64,000 nt of DNA from contig NZ_JACHMS010000001.1 of the NCBI RefSeq assembly GCF_014205055.1, positions 5,146,001-5,210,000 of the forward strand. The letters are read 5' to 3'. Positions 28,749 through 37,465 of this stretch are shown one piece after another. Made by a program: the position numbers and the translations under genes. Below the pieces are notes generated by a model. It made no database searches. It saw nothing but the letters and a program-made list of their open reading frames with translations, and was not told the origin of the DNA. Position 1 is the first letter of the stretch. The number at the start of each line of letters is the position of its first letter. The stretch comes from Streptomyces luteogriseus (GTDB lineage: Bacteria > Actinomycetota > Actinomycetes > Streptomycetales > Streptomycetaceae).

Positions 28749-28979
28749 CTAGCGGAGTTTGCGCGCGGCCCGCCTCAGGTCGTACTCGTGGATGATCGCC
28801 TTGGCGTGGCCGTACGCCAGGTTGTGTTCGTGCCGGAGCCAGCTGACCTTTTCCTCGAAGCGGAAGAGCGCGGGGCCGTCTTCGACGGTGCGCAACCAGT
28901 CGGAGATCTCACGACCGGTGCAGTGCGGGATGCGGGCGAGCATGTTGCGGTGGGTCTCTTCGGAGAAGACTTGGGACAT
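28749..28979 (-). CDS. DUF4287 domain protein
   Basis: A 76-residue protein: MSQVFSEETHRNMLARIPH, then TGREISDWLRTVEDGPALFRFEEKVSWLRHEHNLAYGHAKAIIHEYDLRRA. The WLRxEHxLxYGHAxAIIHE arrangement is the DUF4287 signature, found alone or fused to DUF5655 in many bacteria. Its function is unknown; the His and Glu residues look conserved enough for a binding role. The ATG at 28979 is the only good start. It is divergent from the next small gene and convergent with the Bax1-I gene. Confidence 0.85.
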   Translation of the reverse strand: MSQVFSEETHRNMLARIPHCTGREISDWLRTVEDGPALFRFEEKVSWLRHEHNLAYGHAKAIIHEYDLRRAARKLR

Positions 28980-29080
28980 CGGCGCCTCCGGACGCTGGGA
29001 TGTAAGCCGGTCCTTCAGGTCACCGTGCCTGAGTGTTCGCCCGTTGGCAACAGTCCCGGTGGGACGCGTACGCTCGCGGC

Positions 29081-29386
29081 GTGGTTGATACGACGCCTCT
29101 GACCCGTGCGGTGGAGCACTTCGCCGATCGATTGAGGGCCGCGCCCCAGAGCCGGTTGCAGCGCGGAGCTGCCGCCGAGGCTCTGGAGCTGGCCAGGGAG
29201 TTGGCCCGGAGGGCGCAGGTACTCGAGGGCGTGGAGCCCCGGGAGATGCCGGATGCGGGGATGTTTGCAGCGGCAGATCAGATCACCGTCGCCGGGAACG
29301 ATCTGGCGGTCGTGGTCCCCGGCGAAGCCGACGTCGACGAAGCCGTGACGTTGGTGGAGGAGGCGCAGAAGCGGGCGGGGGTCTAG
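29081..29386 (+). CDS. Small conserved hypothetical protein
   Basis: A 101-residue soluble, mostly helical protein that I do not recognise. The N-terminal half is Ala/Arg-rich (LTRAVEHFADRLRAAPQSRLQRGAAAEALELARELARRAQ) and the C-terminal half is more beta-like (ADQITVAGNDLAVVVPGEADVDEAVTLVEEA). GTG 29081 directly follows a -10-like TACGCT, suggesting a leaderless message; no ribosome site is visible. It lies between the DUF4287 gene and a convergent membrane-anchored protein gene. Confidence 0.7.
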   Translation: MVDTTPLTRAVEHFADRLRAAPQSRLQRGAAAEALELARELARRAQVLEGVEPREMPDAGMFAAADQITVAGNDLAVVVPGEADVDEAVTLVEEAQKRAGV

Positions 29387-29398
29387 CGGGGGCGCTCC

Positions 29399-30181
29399 CT
29401 ACAGGGACGCGATGACCCGGTCCGCCAGGATGTACACGTTCTCCTCGCCGCATTCGAACGTGAGGGTGTAGGCGCCCGAGATGCCGGAGCCGCCCAGCAG
29501 GACCGGGGTCCGGCCGGCGCGCAGGGCCGCGGAGAGGTGCTCCGCCGTCTCGCGGTGGCCCGGCGTCATGCACAGGGTCGTGCCGTCGGCGAAGACGTAG
29601 ACGTCCAGGGTGCCCAGCGGGCCGGGGCGCACGTCCGTCAGCTCGATGCGGGAGGAGGCGAGCTCCTCCAGGGTGGCGACGGTGCGCTCGTGGTCGTTCA
29701 CGACCGGCGACTGGGTCGGCACGAAGTCCGGGTGCGAGGGGTGGCGGCGGCGGGCCGCGGCCAGTTCCGGGGACTCGCCGGCCGGCTCCTCGGTGTCCGT
29801 GCCGGGCTCGGACACCGGCTCCAGACCCGCGAAATCGGCCTGGCGGGGCAGGAACAGGTCGACCTCGGGCAGGCCCAGCAGGGAGGGCGCGTCGGAGGCG
29901 TCACGGGCCTCCTGGGCGGCCCAGAACGCCCGCGCCTCGGCCAGCTCCCGCTCCCGCTCCTCGGCGAGCGCCGCCGCCACGGCGGCACGTATCTCATCGG
30001 TGTCGGCAGCGGTACGGGCGGCGGGCAGCAGCGCACGGGTGGTGGAGGCGCGGCTCTCGGCCAGCGCGGTGTGCAGGGCCGCGACCTGTCGGCGCAGCTG
30101 CAGGACGGTGCGCAGGACGGCGACGCCCACGGCGCCCGTGGCGGCCGTGGTGACCAGCAACGCGATCGGCATGGCGCTCAC
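29399..30181 (-). CDS. Membrane-anchored hypothetical protein
   Basis: A 260-residue protein of unknown role. A hydrophobic N-terminus (PIALLVTTAATGAVGVAVL) runs into a coiled-coil-like stretch (LQLRRQVAALHTALAES). A variable acidic linker follows, then a compact C-terminal domain from about residue 165 (ERTVATLEELASSRIELTDVRPGPLGTLDVYVFADGTTLCMTPG to the end). The topology suggests a membrane-tethered cytoplasmic domain. Starts at 30181 and 30172 are both possible. It is convergent with the preceding small gene and upstream of thiolase on the same strand, but the thiolase terminator separates them. Confidence 0.75.
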   Translation of the reverse strand: MSAMPIALLVTTAATGAVGVAVLRTVLQLRRQVAALHTALAESRASTTRALLPAARTAADTDEIRAAVAAALAEERERELAEARAFWAAQEARDASDAPSLLGLPEVDLFLPRQADFAGLEPVSEPGTDTEEPAGESPELAAARRRHPSHPDFVPTQSPVVNDHERTVATLEELASSRIELTDVRPGPLGTLDVYVFADGTTLCMTPGHRETAEHLSAALRAGRTPVLLGGSGISGAYTLTFECGEENVYILADRVIASL

Positions 30182-30380
30182 TGACGTACTCCCGGTTCAA
30201 AGTCGACCCCCGACTTCCTACATCAGCTTGAAGGGCGGACTAACCCGCTGTCAGTGCGTAACGTCACGAAACGGACAGGGCTTCGGTGTCGGGGGAGGGG
30301 GTGCGGCTGCTGTGACCTGGGGTTCTCCCCTGGCGGAGGGAGATAGGTCACATCCTGGGGGAGATTGGATCACAAAACAG

Positions 30381-30411
30381 CCCAGAACCCTGGAGTTTCC
30401 AGGGTTCTGGG
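30381..30411 (-). terminator. Rho-independent terminator of the thiolase gene
   Basis: A 13-bp perfect stem (30381-30393 with 30399-30411) with loop AGTTT is followed on the minus strand by CTGTTTTGTG. It lies about 45 bases after the thiolase stop. Confidence 0.9.
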
Positions 30412-30454
30412 CTCAAGGCTCACAGCGGGTGCTATGGCGGCTACGGTGCGCCGC

Positions 30455-31675
30455 TCAGCTGAGGCGCTCGATGACCATGGCCATGCCCTGGCCGCCGCCG
30501 ACGCACATCGTCTCCAGACCGAACTGCTTGTCATGGAACTGGAGGGAATTGATGAGCGTGGTGGTGATGCGGGCGCCGGTCATGCCGAAGGGGTGGCCGA
30601 CGGCGATGGCACCGCCGTTGACGTTCAGCTTCTCCAGCGGGATGCCCAGGTCTCGGTAGGAGGGGATCACCTGGGCGGCGAACGCCTCGTTGATCTCGAC
30701 CAGGTCGATGTCGCCGATGCCCAGCCCGGCGCGCCGCAGGGCCTGCTTGCTCGCCTCGACCGGGCCGAGTCCCATGATCTCGGGCGAGAGGCCGGAGACG
30801 CCGGTCGACACGATCCGGGCGAGCGGGGTGAGGCCGAGCTCACGGGCCTTGGTGTCGGACATGATCACCAGGGCCGCGGCGCCGTCGTTCAGCGGGCAGC
30901 AGTTGGCGGCCGTGACCATGCCGTCGGGGCGGAAGACCGGCTTGAGGCCCTGCACGCCCTCCAGGGTGACGCCGGCGCGGGGGCCGTCGTCCTTGGAGAC
31001 GACCGTGCCGTCGGGGAGGGTGACCGGGGTGATCTCGCGCTCCCAGAAGCCGTTCTTGATGGCTTCCTCGGCGAGGTTCTGCGAGCGGACGCCGAACTCG
31101 TCCATGTCCTGGCGGGTGACGCCCTTGGTGCGGGCCAGGTTCTCGGCGGTCTGGCCCATCGCGATGTACGGGTCGGGCAGCAGGCCGTCCTCGCGCGGGT
31201 CGTGCCAGGTCGAGCCCTCGGACTGGGCGGTGGCCTCGGTCCGGGCCTCGGCGTCGGCGAAGAGCGGGTTGTGCGTGTCGGGCAGGCCGTCGGAGCTGCC
31301 CTTCGCGTAGCGGGAGACCGTCTCCACGCCGGCCGAGATGAAGACGTCCCCCTCGCCGGCCTTGATCGCGTGCAGGGCCATCCGGGAGGTCTGCAGGGAG
31401 GAGGAGCAGTACCGGGTGACGGTGCAGCCCGGCAGGTGGTCCATGCCCATCTGCACGGCCACGATGCGGCCGAGGTTGTGGCCCTGCTCGCCGCCGGGCA
31501 GGCCGCAGCCGAGCATCAGGTCGTCGATGTCCTTCGGGTCCAGCTCGGGGACCTTGGCCAGGGCGGCCTGGACGATCGTGGCGGTCAGGTCGTCCGGGCG
31601 GAGATCCTTGAGGGAGCCCTTGACGGCGCGGCCGATGGGGGAGCGGGCGGCTGAGACGATCACGGCTTCGGGCAT
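30455..31675 (-). CDS. Acetyl-CoA C-acyltransferase (thiolase)
   Basis: A 406-residue thiolase catalysing CoA-dependent cleavage of 3-ketoacyl-CoA or its condensation reverse. The acyl-accepting Cys90 is in VTRYCSSSLQT, and the NEAFAAQ, GGAIAVGHPFGMTG and CVGGGQGMAM motifs supply the remaining catalytic groups. It lacks neighbouring acyl-CoA dehydrogenase or hydratase genes, so it is probably a stand-alone beta-oxidation enzyme. I start at ATG 31675; the GTG immediately before it is also possible. About 107 bases upstream is a perfect CAAGCGCTTG palindrome. Confidence 0.94.
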   Translation of the reverse strand: MPEAVIVSAARSPIGRAVKGSLKDLRPDDLTATIVQAALAKVPELDPKDIDDLMLGCGLPGGEQGHNLGRIVAVQMGMDHLPGCTVTRYCSSSLQTSRMALHAIKAGEGDVFISAGVETVSRYAKGSSDGLPDTHNPLFADAEARTEATAQSEGSTWHDPREDGLLPDPYIAMGQTAENLARTKGVTRQDMDEFGVRSQNLAEEAIKNGFWEREITPVTLPDGTVVSKDDGPRAGVTLEGVQGLKPVFRPDGMVTAANCCPLNDGAAALVIMSDTKARELGLTPLARIVSTGVSGLSPEIMGLGPVEASKQALRRAGLGIGDIDLVEINEAFAAQVIPSYRDLGIPLEKLNVNGGAIAVGHPFGMTGARITTTLINSLQFHDKQFGLETMCVGGGQGMAMVIERLS

Positions 31676-31781
31676 CACGGCTCCATTGACGTACCGGGTG
31701 GTCTGCTTGGGCTGTCTGGGAAGTTACCCGTACGTATGGGCTGGGTCACGGGTGTCGCGGTGTGACCCTGGCCGCAGTTTC

Positions 31782-31791
31782 CAAGCGCTTG
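31782..31791. promoter_or_regulatory. Palindrome CAAGCGCTTG upstream of thiolase
   Basis: A perfect 10-bp palindrome in the thiolase upstream region, followed on the plus strand by CTTTGC. AAGCGCTTG-type sites are typical of TetR regulators of fatty-acid genes in actinobacteria; no such regulator is encoded here. Confidence 0.4.
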
Positions 31792-31831
31792 CTTTGCTTC
31801 CTCCTCGCCGGGGCTCGCTCCGCGGTGCTCC

Positions 31832-32857
31832 TCAGCTCGAAGGACTGGCGGGGGCCGGTTCCTGCTCGGGTACCCGCCGACGCCGCCGGCGCTTCAGCAG
31901 GGCCCATGGTCCGCGCGGCCCGCTGGGCATCGCCGCCGCGACCTCCGTGCCCGCCTCCGAGGCGGCCTCCGCCGCCGCCCGCGCCACCGGCAGGAAGCCC
32001 TCGCGGCGGGAGGCGTCCGGGCGCTCCTCCTCGGCGGGCCACAGGCCCAGGGAGGCGCAGACGCTCGGCAGGACCGCCATCGCAGCCGTCGCGTAGCCCT
32101 CGGCGGAGGGGTGGTAGCTGTCCGGGCCGAACAGCTCGCGCGGATTCTCGGCGAACTCGGGGCCCAGCAGGTCGCCCAGCGACACCGTGCGGCCGCCCTG
32201 TTCGACGACTCCGATCGTCTGGGCGGCCGCCAGCTGGCGTGACGCCCGCCGGGCCAGCCAGCGCAAAGGCTGCCGCACCGGCTCGATCGTGCCGAGGTCG
32301 GGGCAGGTGCCGACCACGACCTCCGCACCGGCCGTGCGCAGCCGCCGGACCGCCGAGGCGAGATGGCGGACCGAGCGGGTCGGGGGCATGCGGTGGGTGA
32401 CGTCGTTCGCCCCGACCATGATCACGCAGATGTCGGGCACGGGGTCGGGATCGGCCAGCACCAGCGCCACCTGGCGGTCCAGGTCGTCCGAGCACGCCCC
32501 GGGAGTCGCCACCGTGCGCAGCTCCACCGGCCGCTCGGCCAGCGCCGCGAGCCCCGACGCCAGCAGCGCTCCCGGTGTCTGCCCGCCCCGGTGTACGCCC
32601 TGGCCCGCGGCCGTGGAGTCGCCCAGCATGGTCAGCCTCAGCGGTGCCACGGCCGGACCGGCGTACGTACGGCCGTACAGCCCGTCCGCGTGCGGCACAT
32701 GAGGAGACGTGCCGTTGCCCACCCGGCGCCGCGCCAACTGCACCTCGGCCAGCACCAGCCCGACCGCCGCCGCCCCGGCCAGCCCGACCCCGCCGCCGCC
32801 GTACGCCGCGCCGGCGGCGATCCGCCGGGCCACCCTCGCCCTCGACATGCTCGTCAT
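31832..32857 (-). CDS. SGNH/GDSL hydrolase, N-terminally anchored
   Basis: A 341-residue esterase-like protein. An N-terminal hydrophobic helix (about 13-40) is followed by the SGNH fold: block I LTMLGDSTAAGQG with the nucleophile Ser, block III IMVGANDVTH, and block V DSYHPSAEGY with the Asp-His pair. A basic Arg-rich tail (KRRRRRRVP) ends the protein. It probably acts on an acyl or acetyl ester at the outer face of the membrane. The ATG at 32857 is preceded by GAGGAGGTGG; an ATG at 32848 is the alternative. It is divergent from the cystathionine beta-synthase gene. Confidence 0.9.
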   Translation of the reverse strand: MTSMSRARVARRIAAGAAYGGGGVGLAGAAAVGLVLAEVQLARRRVGNGTSPHVPHADGLYGRTYAGPAVAPLRLTMLGDSTAAGQGVHRGGQTPGALLASGLAALAERPVELRTVATPGACSDDLDRQVALVLADPDPVPDICVIMVGANDVTHRMPPTRSVRHLASAVRRLRTAGAEVVVGTCPDLGTIEPVRQPLRWLARRASRQLAAAQTIGVVEQGGRTVSLGDLLGPEFAENPRELFGPDSYHPSAEGYATAAMAVLPSVCASLGLWPAEEERPDASRREGFLPVARAAAEAASEAGTEVAAAMPSGPRGPWALLKRRRRRRVPEQEPAPASPSS

Positions 32858-33013
32858 GCGTCGCTGCCACCTCCTCGAACCCGTACACCCAGTGCTTGCC
32901 CCGTACAGCCCGTCGCCCAATCTCAACAGGGAGTGAACGACCGTCACGGACCACGACAAGGTCATAGGCTGGCGGCACCACTCAGACCACTTCTGCGGCA
33001 TCCGGAGACAACG

Positions 33014-34402
33014 GTGCAGTTCCACGACTCGATGATCAGCCTCGTCGGCAACACCCCGCTGGTGAAGCTCAACAGCGTGACCAAGGGCATCAGGGCGACC
33101 GTCCTGGCCAAGGTGGAGTACTTCAATCCCGGCGGCTCGGTGAAGGACCGCATCGCCCTGCGCATGATCGAGGCGGCCGAGGAGAGCGGCGCTCTCAAGC
33201 CCGGCGGCACGATCGTCGAGCCGACCAGCGGCAACACCGGCGTCGGGCTCGCCATCGTGGCGCAGCAGAAGGGGTACAAGTGCATCTTCGTGTGCCCCGA
33301 CAAGGTGAGCACCGACAAGATCAACGTGCTGCGCGCGTACGGCGCCGAGGTCGTGGTGTGCCCGACCGCCGTGGACCCCGAGCACCCGGACTCGTACTAC
33401 AACGTCTCCGACCGGCTGGTCCGTGAGACGCCGGGGGCCTGGAAGCCCGACCAGTACTCCAACCCCAACAACCCGCTCTCCCACTACCACTCGACCGGCC
33501 CCGAGCTGTGGGAGCAGACGGAGGGGAAGCTCACCCACTTCGTGGCGGGCGTGGGCACCGGCGGCACCATCTCCGGAACCGGCCGCTACCTGAAGGAGAT
33601 CAGCGGCGGCTCGGTGAAGGTCGTCGGCGCGGACCCCGAGGGCTCCGTCTACTCCGGCGGCTCCGGCCGGCCCTACCTCGTCGAGGGCGTCGGTGAGGAC
33701 TTCTGGCCGACCGCCTACGACCGGACCGTCGCGGACGAGATCGTCGCCGTGTCCGACAAGGACTCGTTCCAGATGACCCGCCGCCTCGCCAAGGAGGAGG
33801 GCCTGCTCGTCGGCGGCTCCTGCGGCATGGCCGTCGTGGCCGCGCTGGAGGTCGCCGAGCGGCTCGGGCCGGACGACGTCGTGGTGGTCCTGCTGCCGGA
33901 CAGCGGCCGCGGCTACCTCAGCAAGATCTTCAACGATGAGTGGATGGCCGACTACGGCTTCCTGGAGGACACCGGCCCCAGCGCCCGCGTGGCCGACGTC
34001 CTGAACGACAAGGAGGGCGACCGCATGCCCTCCCTCGTCCACATGCACCCGGAGGAGACCGTCGGACAGGCCATCGACGTGCTGCGCGAGTACGGCGTCT
34101 CGCAGATGCCGGTCGTCAAGCCGGGCGCCGGCCACCCGGACGTGATGGCGGCCGAGGTCGTCGGCTCGGTCGTGGAACGCGAGCTGCTGGACGCGCTGTT
34201 CAGCAAGAGCGCTTCGCTCGAGGACCCGCTGGAGAAGCACATGTCCGGCCCGCTTCCCCAGGTCGGCTCCGGCGAACCGCTCGCGGACCTGATGGCCGTG
34301 CTGGGCAAGGCGGACGCGGCGATCGTCCTCGTCGAGGGCAAGCCGACCGGTGTGGTCAGCCGGCAGGACCTGCTGTCCTTCCTCGCCCGCACGGGGAAGT
34401 GA
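33014..34402 (+). CDS. Cystathionine beta-synthase
   Basis: A 462-residue PLP enzyme joining serine (or O-acetylserine) and homocysteine. The catalytic domain carries the PLP lysine in GGSVKDR (Lys44), the substrate loop TSGNTG, and the phosphate-binding GTGGTISGTG. Two C-terminal CBS motifs (about 340-460) end the protein, as in actinobacterial enzymes in the reverse transsulfuration route. It lacks the haem-binding N-terminus of animal CBS. The GTG at 33014 follows CCGGAGAC; longer frames upstream overlap the SGNH gene and are not real. Partner cystathionine gamma-lyase is not in the window. Confidence 0.95.
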   Translation: MQFHDSMISLVGNTPLVKLNSVTKGIRATVLAKVEYFNPGGSVKDRIALRMIEAAEESGALKPGGTIVEPTSGNTGVGLAIVAQQKGYKCIFVCPDKVSTDKINVLRAYGAEVVVCPTAVDPEHPDSYYNVSDRLVRETPGAWKPDQYSNPNNPLSHYHSTGPELWEQTEGKLTHFVAGVGTGGTISGTGRYLKEISGGSVKVVGADPEGSVYSGGSGRPYLVEGVGEDFWPTAYDRTVADEIVAVSDKDSFQMTRRLAKEEGLLVGGSCGMAVVAALEVAERLGPDDVVVVLLPDSGRGYLSKIFNDEWMADYGFLEDTGPSARVADVLNDKEGDRMPSLVHMHPEETVGQAIDVLREYGVSQMPVVKPGAGHPDVMAAEVVGSVVERELLDALFSKSASLEDPLEKHMSGPLPQVGSGEPLADLMAVLGKADAAIVLVEGKPTGVVSRQDLLSFLARTGK

Positions 34403-34668
34403 CGCCCAACCTCCGGTGAACCGCCCGTGTACCGGGTGAACTTGCGGCGTCCGTGATCTCCGCGGACTTCGCGGAACCGGTACGTGGGTGTCACGTTCGC
34501 GCAGCACCCGCTTAACACGTGTCCTGCACATTGGTGGATGTCGGCAGGGCGGGAGCGGCTCCCCGCCCGAACCGGCGCCGAACGGCGTCACAGGACCTCC
34601 GGAGCGGCTCCCGGACCTCCATGGACGCCTTGGACGCGCACGCCCGGCCTGACCGGGCCCGCGTCCTT

Positions 34669-34723
34669 CGCGGGGACCGCCGTCGTCCCGCCCCCCGTTC
34701 ACGGGGGTGCGGCGGTCCCCGCG
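34669..34723. terminator. Long hairpin between CBS and the XRE regulator
   Basis: CGCGGGGACCGCCG (34669-34682) pairs with CGGCGGTCCCCGCG (34710-34723), and an inner CCCCCG-TTCA-CGGGGG helix fills the loop. It lies between convergent genes. The rest of 34403-34740 holds no gene I can support. Confidence 0.65.
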
Positions 34724-34740
34724 CATCTCCTCACGTGACG

Positions 34741-35592
34741 TCAGCCCGTGTGGCTCGTCGCCCAGCTCCCCAGCAGCGCCAGGCGCTCCGCCGTCTCCGA
34801 GCCCGGTTCGGGCGTGTACACCACGATCGTCTGGTCCGGCGCCGCCGGGACCGTGAGGGTCTCGTAGGGGAGGGTCAGCAGGCCCGCGACCGGGTGCCGC
34901 AGGAGTTTCACGCCGTGGTCGCAGGGCTTGACCAGGTGGTCCCCCCACAGCCGGCGGAACTCCTCGCTGGCCCGGGCGAGTTCGGCGACGAGTTCCCCCG
35001 TGGCGGGGTCGCCGGGATGGTGGCCCGCCTGCAGGCGCAGATGCGACACCATCTGGGCGGTCACCTCGGCCCAGTCCGGGTAGAGCTCCCGCGAGACGGG
35101 GTCGAGGAAGAGGCGGCGCGGCAGGCTGAGGTCGCCCGTGCCGCTGAAGCCGAGCACGGCGTCGGCGAGGGGGTTCCAGGCCAGGACGTCCATGCGGTGG
35201 TCCAGGACATATGCGGGATTGCGGTCCATGCCGTCCAGGAGCAGCTGCACACCCGGGCGCACCCGGGGAGTGGCCGGCCCGTGCCCGTCCTGCCGGCGCG
35301 GCCGGGCGACCGCCCGCAGATACGCGTGCTCGGCCTCGTCCAGCCGCAGCATCCGGGCGATCGCGTCCAGCACGGCGTCCGAGACACCCCCGGACCTGGT
35401 CCGGGAGGGAGCCCCGGGCCCCCTGCCCTGTTCGAGGCGGACGTAGTAGTCGACGCTCACCCCGGCCAGCTGCGCGACCTCCTCGCGGCGCAGGCCCGGG
35501 ACGCGACGGCGGCCGTACGACGGCAGCCCCACCTCCTCCGGCTGGATGCGGGCACGGCGCGAGCGCAGGAAGTCTCCCAGTTCTCCGTCCAT
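34741..35592 (-). CDS. XRE-type regulator with MmyB-like ligand domain
   Basis: A 283-residue regulator. The N-terminal helix-turn-helix reads RRVPGLRREEVAQLAGVSVDYYVRLEQGR. From about residue 110 the MmyB-like ligand-binding domain follows (RNPAYVLDHRMDVLAWNPLADAVLG, then LVAELARASEEFRRLWGDH and GLLTLPYETLTVP), a fold proposed to bind fatty acids. This family is very abundant in Streptomyces and usually represses a divergent short-chain dehydrogenase gene, exactly the arrangement here. The ATG at 35592 starts the conserved MDGELGDFLRSRR. Confidence 0.93.
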   Translation of the reverse strand: MDGELGDFLRSRRARIQPEEVGLPSYGRRRVPGLRREEVAQLAGVSVDYYVRLEQGRGPGAPSRTRSGGVSDAVLDAIARMLRLDEAEHAYLRAVARPRRQDGHGPATPRVRPGVQLLLDGMDRNPAYVLDHRMDVLAWNPLADAVLGFSGTGDLSLPRRLFLDPVSRELYPDWAEVTAQMVSHLRLQAGHHPGDPATGELVAELARASEEFRRLWGDHLVKPCDHGVKLLRHPVAGLLTLPYETLTVPAAPDQTIVVYTPEPGSETAERLALLGSWATSHTG

Positions 35593-35625
35593 GGGCCCGA
35601 GCCTAGGCCGCCCGGGCCCGCCGAA

Positions 35626-35646
35626 CCTGGTACTGGCAGACCCAGG
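35626..35646. promoter_or_regulatory. Operator in the XRE/SDR divergent spacer
   Basis: CCTGGTACTGGCAGACCCAGG has CCTGG/CCAGG ends and lies between the divergent starts. The MmyB-type regulator is the likely binder. Confidence 0.5.
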
Positions 35647-35737
35647 AAGAGCACAGCCCTGGGTAGGGCTGCCGCGGCGGCCGAGGGTGGTGTCCGAGGC
35701 CGGGGAGACGCCCCGGCCGACACCGAAGGGGAACCCC

Positions 35738-36499
35738 ATGTCGTACGACAGCCTGGCCGGCCGTACCGCCGTCGTCACCGGAGCCGCGAGCGGGATCGGC
35801 GAGGCCGTCGCCGTGCTGCTGGCCGCCGAGGGCGCCCGGGTGGCGCTGGTCGCCCGGCGCGCGGAACGGCTGACCGCCATCGCCGGGAAGATCAGGGCCG
35901 ACGGCGGCCAGGCCCTGGCCGTCGCCGCGGACGTCACCGACGAGACGTCCGTCGCGGACGCCGCCGCGCGCATCCACGCGGAGTACGGGACCGTCGACCT
36001 GGTCGTGAACTGCGCCGGCGTCATGCTGCCTCACCCCGTCGACGCCCGGCGCGCCGACGAGTGGCAGCGGATGCTCGACACCAACGTGACCGGGGTGCTG
36101 CGGATGATCGGCGCCTTCACCGGCGACCTGGTGAGCGCCGCCGCCGACGGCCGTACGGCCGACATCGTGAACATCTCGTCCATCGCCGCGCACCTCAGCT
36201 TCCCGAACTACGCCGTCTACGGCGCGACCAAGGCGGCCGTCACCTATCTGTCGGAAGCCCTGCGCGGGGAGTTCGGACCCCGGGACGTCCGGGTCACCAA
36301 CATCGAGCCCGGGTTCGTGGAGAGCGAGCTGCGCACCCACATCTCCGACGCGGACCTGTCCCGGCAGGTCGAGGGCATGCTCGACGAGGTGGGCGCCCTG
36401 TCCGCGGAGGAGCTGGCCGACCTGGTGGCCTACGCGACGAGCCGGCCGCACCACGTCAATCTGCGGCAGATCGTCGCGCTGCCGACGCGGCAGGTCTGA
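35738..36499 (+). CDS. SDR family oxidoreductase
   Basis: A 253-residue short-chain dehydrogenase. The cofactor motif is TGAASGIG near residue 15 with an Arg pair after beta-2 (VARRAERL) suggesting NADP(H). NCAG replaces NNAG. The catalytic residues are in NISSIAAH (Ser) and YGATK (Tyr, Lys). It is most like the NADP-dependent 3-hydroxy-acid dehydrogenase (YdfG-like) SDR group, but the substrate is unknown. The ATG at 35738 follows GAAGGGGAACC. It is divergent from the MmyB-type regulator that probably controls it. Confidence 0.93.
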   Translation: MSYDSLAGRTAVVTGAASGIGEAVAVLLAAEGARVALVARRAERLTAIAGKIRADGGQALAVAADVTDETSVADAAARIHAEYGTVDLVVNCAGVMLPHPVDARRADEWQRMLDTNVTGVLRMIGAFTGDLVSAAADGRTADIVNISSIAAHLSFPNYAVYGATKAAVTYLSEALRGEFGPRDVRVTNIEPGFVESELRTHISDADLSRQVEGMLDEVGALSAEELADLVAYATSRPHHVNLRQIVALPTRQV

Positions 36500-36512
36500 C
36501 CGGCGTGCGCGC

Positions 36513-36947
36513 TCAGTCCTCCCAGCCACCGTCCTGGGAGGACGAGCGGCGGCGGCCGAACAGGTTCGGGTTGGTGCGGAGCGCCTGGACGACGTTGACG
36601 CCGACGATGCCCGCCCAGGCGACGAGCAGCCCGGGCAGACGGGCCACGCCCCCGCCGATCGCGGACAGCGGCACGGCGAGGACCAGGGAGACGATGGCGA
36701 AGCCGAACCGCTCGCCCCAGGAGTCCGTGACCCTCGGCGACCGGGAGTCCCGGGCCGTCTGCATCTGCTGCTCCGCGAGCTGCCGCCGCACCCGGCGCTC
36801 CACCGCGCCGTCGATCCGCTGGTCGACCTTCTCCAGGAACGATTCGACCAGCGCCGGTTCGTACTCCTCGCCCAGATCCCTGCGTGCGTGCAGGGTGGCG
36901 TCGAGTTCCCTCTTGAGGTCGGCGTCCCGCGCGTCCATTCCCGTCAT
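36513..36947 (-). CDS. Small integral membrane protein
   Basis: A 144-residue protein of unknown function, conserved in Streptomyces as far as I recall. The charged helical N-terminal half (DADLKRELDATLHARRDLGEEYEPALVESFLEKVDQRIDGAVERRVRRQL) precedes two hydrophobic segments (RFGFAIVSLVLAVPLSAIGG and LPGLLVAWAGIVGVNVVQAL) and a short tail. ATGs at 36947 and 36938 are both plausible; neither has a strong ribosome site. It lies convergent to the SDR gene. Confidence 0.75.
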   Translation of the reverse strand: MTGMDARDADLKRELDATLHARRDLGEEYEPALVESFLEKVDQRIDGAVERRVRRQLAEQQMQTARDSRSPRVTDSWGERFGFAIVSLVLAVPLSAIGGGVARLPGLLVAWAGIVGVNVVQALRTNPNLFGRRRSSSQDGGWED

Positions 36948-37465
36948 GCCGTCCACGGTAGAAAGCGCCGCCACCCGCCGCACTGGGGTTAGCCCCCCTG
37001 TTCCGCGGGGGGGTTTGCGGTCGTACCGCCGAGGGCCGCCCGTGGAAATGAGAGTTGACAAGGCGTCTGAACACCCAGACCGTCAAAATGGTCGACGGGA
37101 TCCCGCCCGTCGCCGGACGGCCCGGCCGACCGCGACGGCACCCCGAGGCCGTACCGGGGAACACGGCCCGCAGTTCAAGCGGTGCGCCGGGCGCTGCGCC
37201 GCCGCCGATGGCGTAGACGTCGGCCGCTGTGGTGATCACGTGCAACGGAGTGCCCTTCCCGCCGCAGATCAGTGGTGCTTGCTGCCCGCCTTCCGGCGGT
37301 CTGCCGACGACGAGCCGGTAGACCGCTTCTTCTTCTTGCGGTACCTGCGCCGCACGGGGCCCGCCTGTCTCCGAGCAGAACCACGGTTGACGTGTCTGTC
37401 TCTCTGTCTGCCTGGCGTTCCGGGCGGTAGCTTGGTGGAGAGGGCCCCTGAAGAAGGGCGATTCG
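36948..37465. other. Long spacer before the NfeD-flotillin operon
   Basis: No convincing gene. It contains a dyad GTCTG-AACACC-CAGAC nested between TTGACA and GTCAA (37052-37083), which could be an operator for the leftward gene or an unseen transcript. A pyrimidine-rich stretch (TGTCTGTCTCTCTGTCTG) lies shortly before the nfeD start. Confidence 0.4.

Noticed and set aside
32363..33013. Long N-terminal extension of cystathionine beta-synthase
   Set aside because: It overlaps the SGNH hydrolase gene on the opposite strand and has no CBS homology; the enzyme core begins at GTG 33014.
37232..37321. A 29-codon frame (MITCNGVPFPPQ...) in the spacer before nfeD
   Set aside because: No ribosome site, no known family, and length is easily reached by chance.
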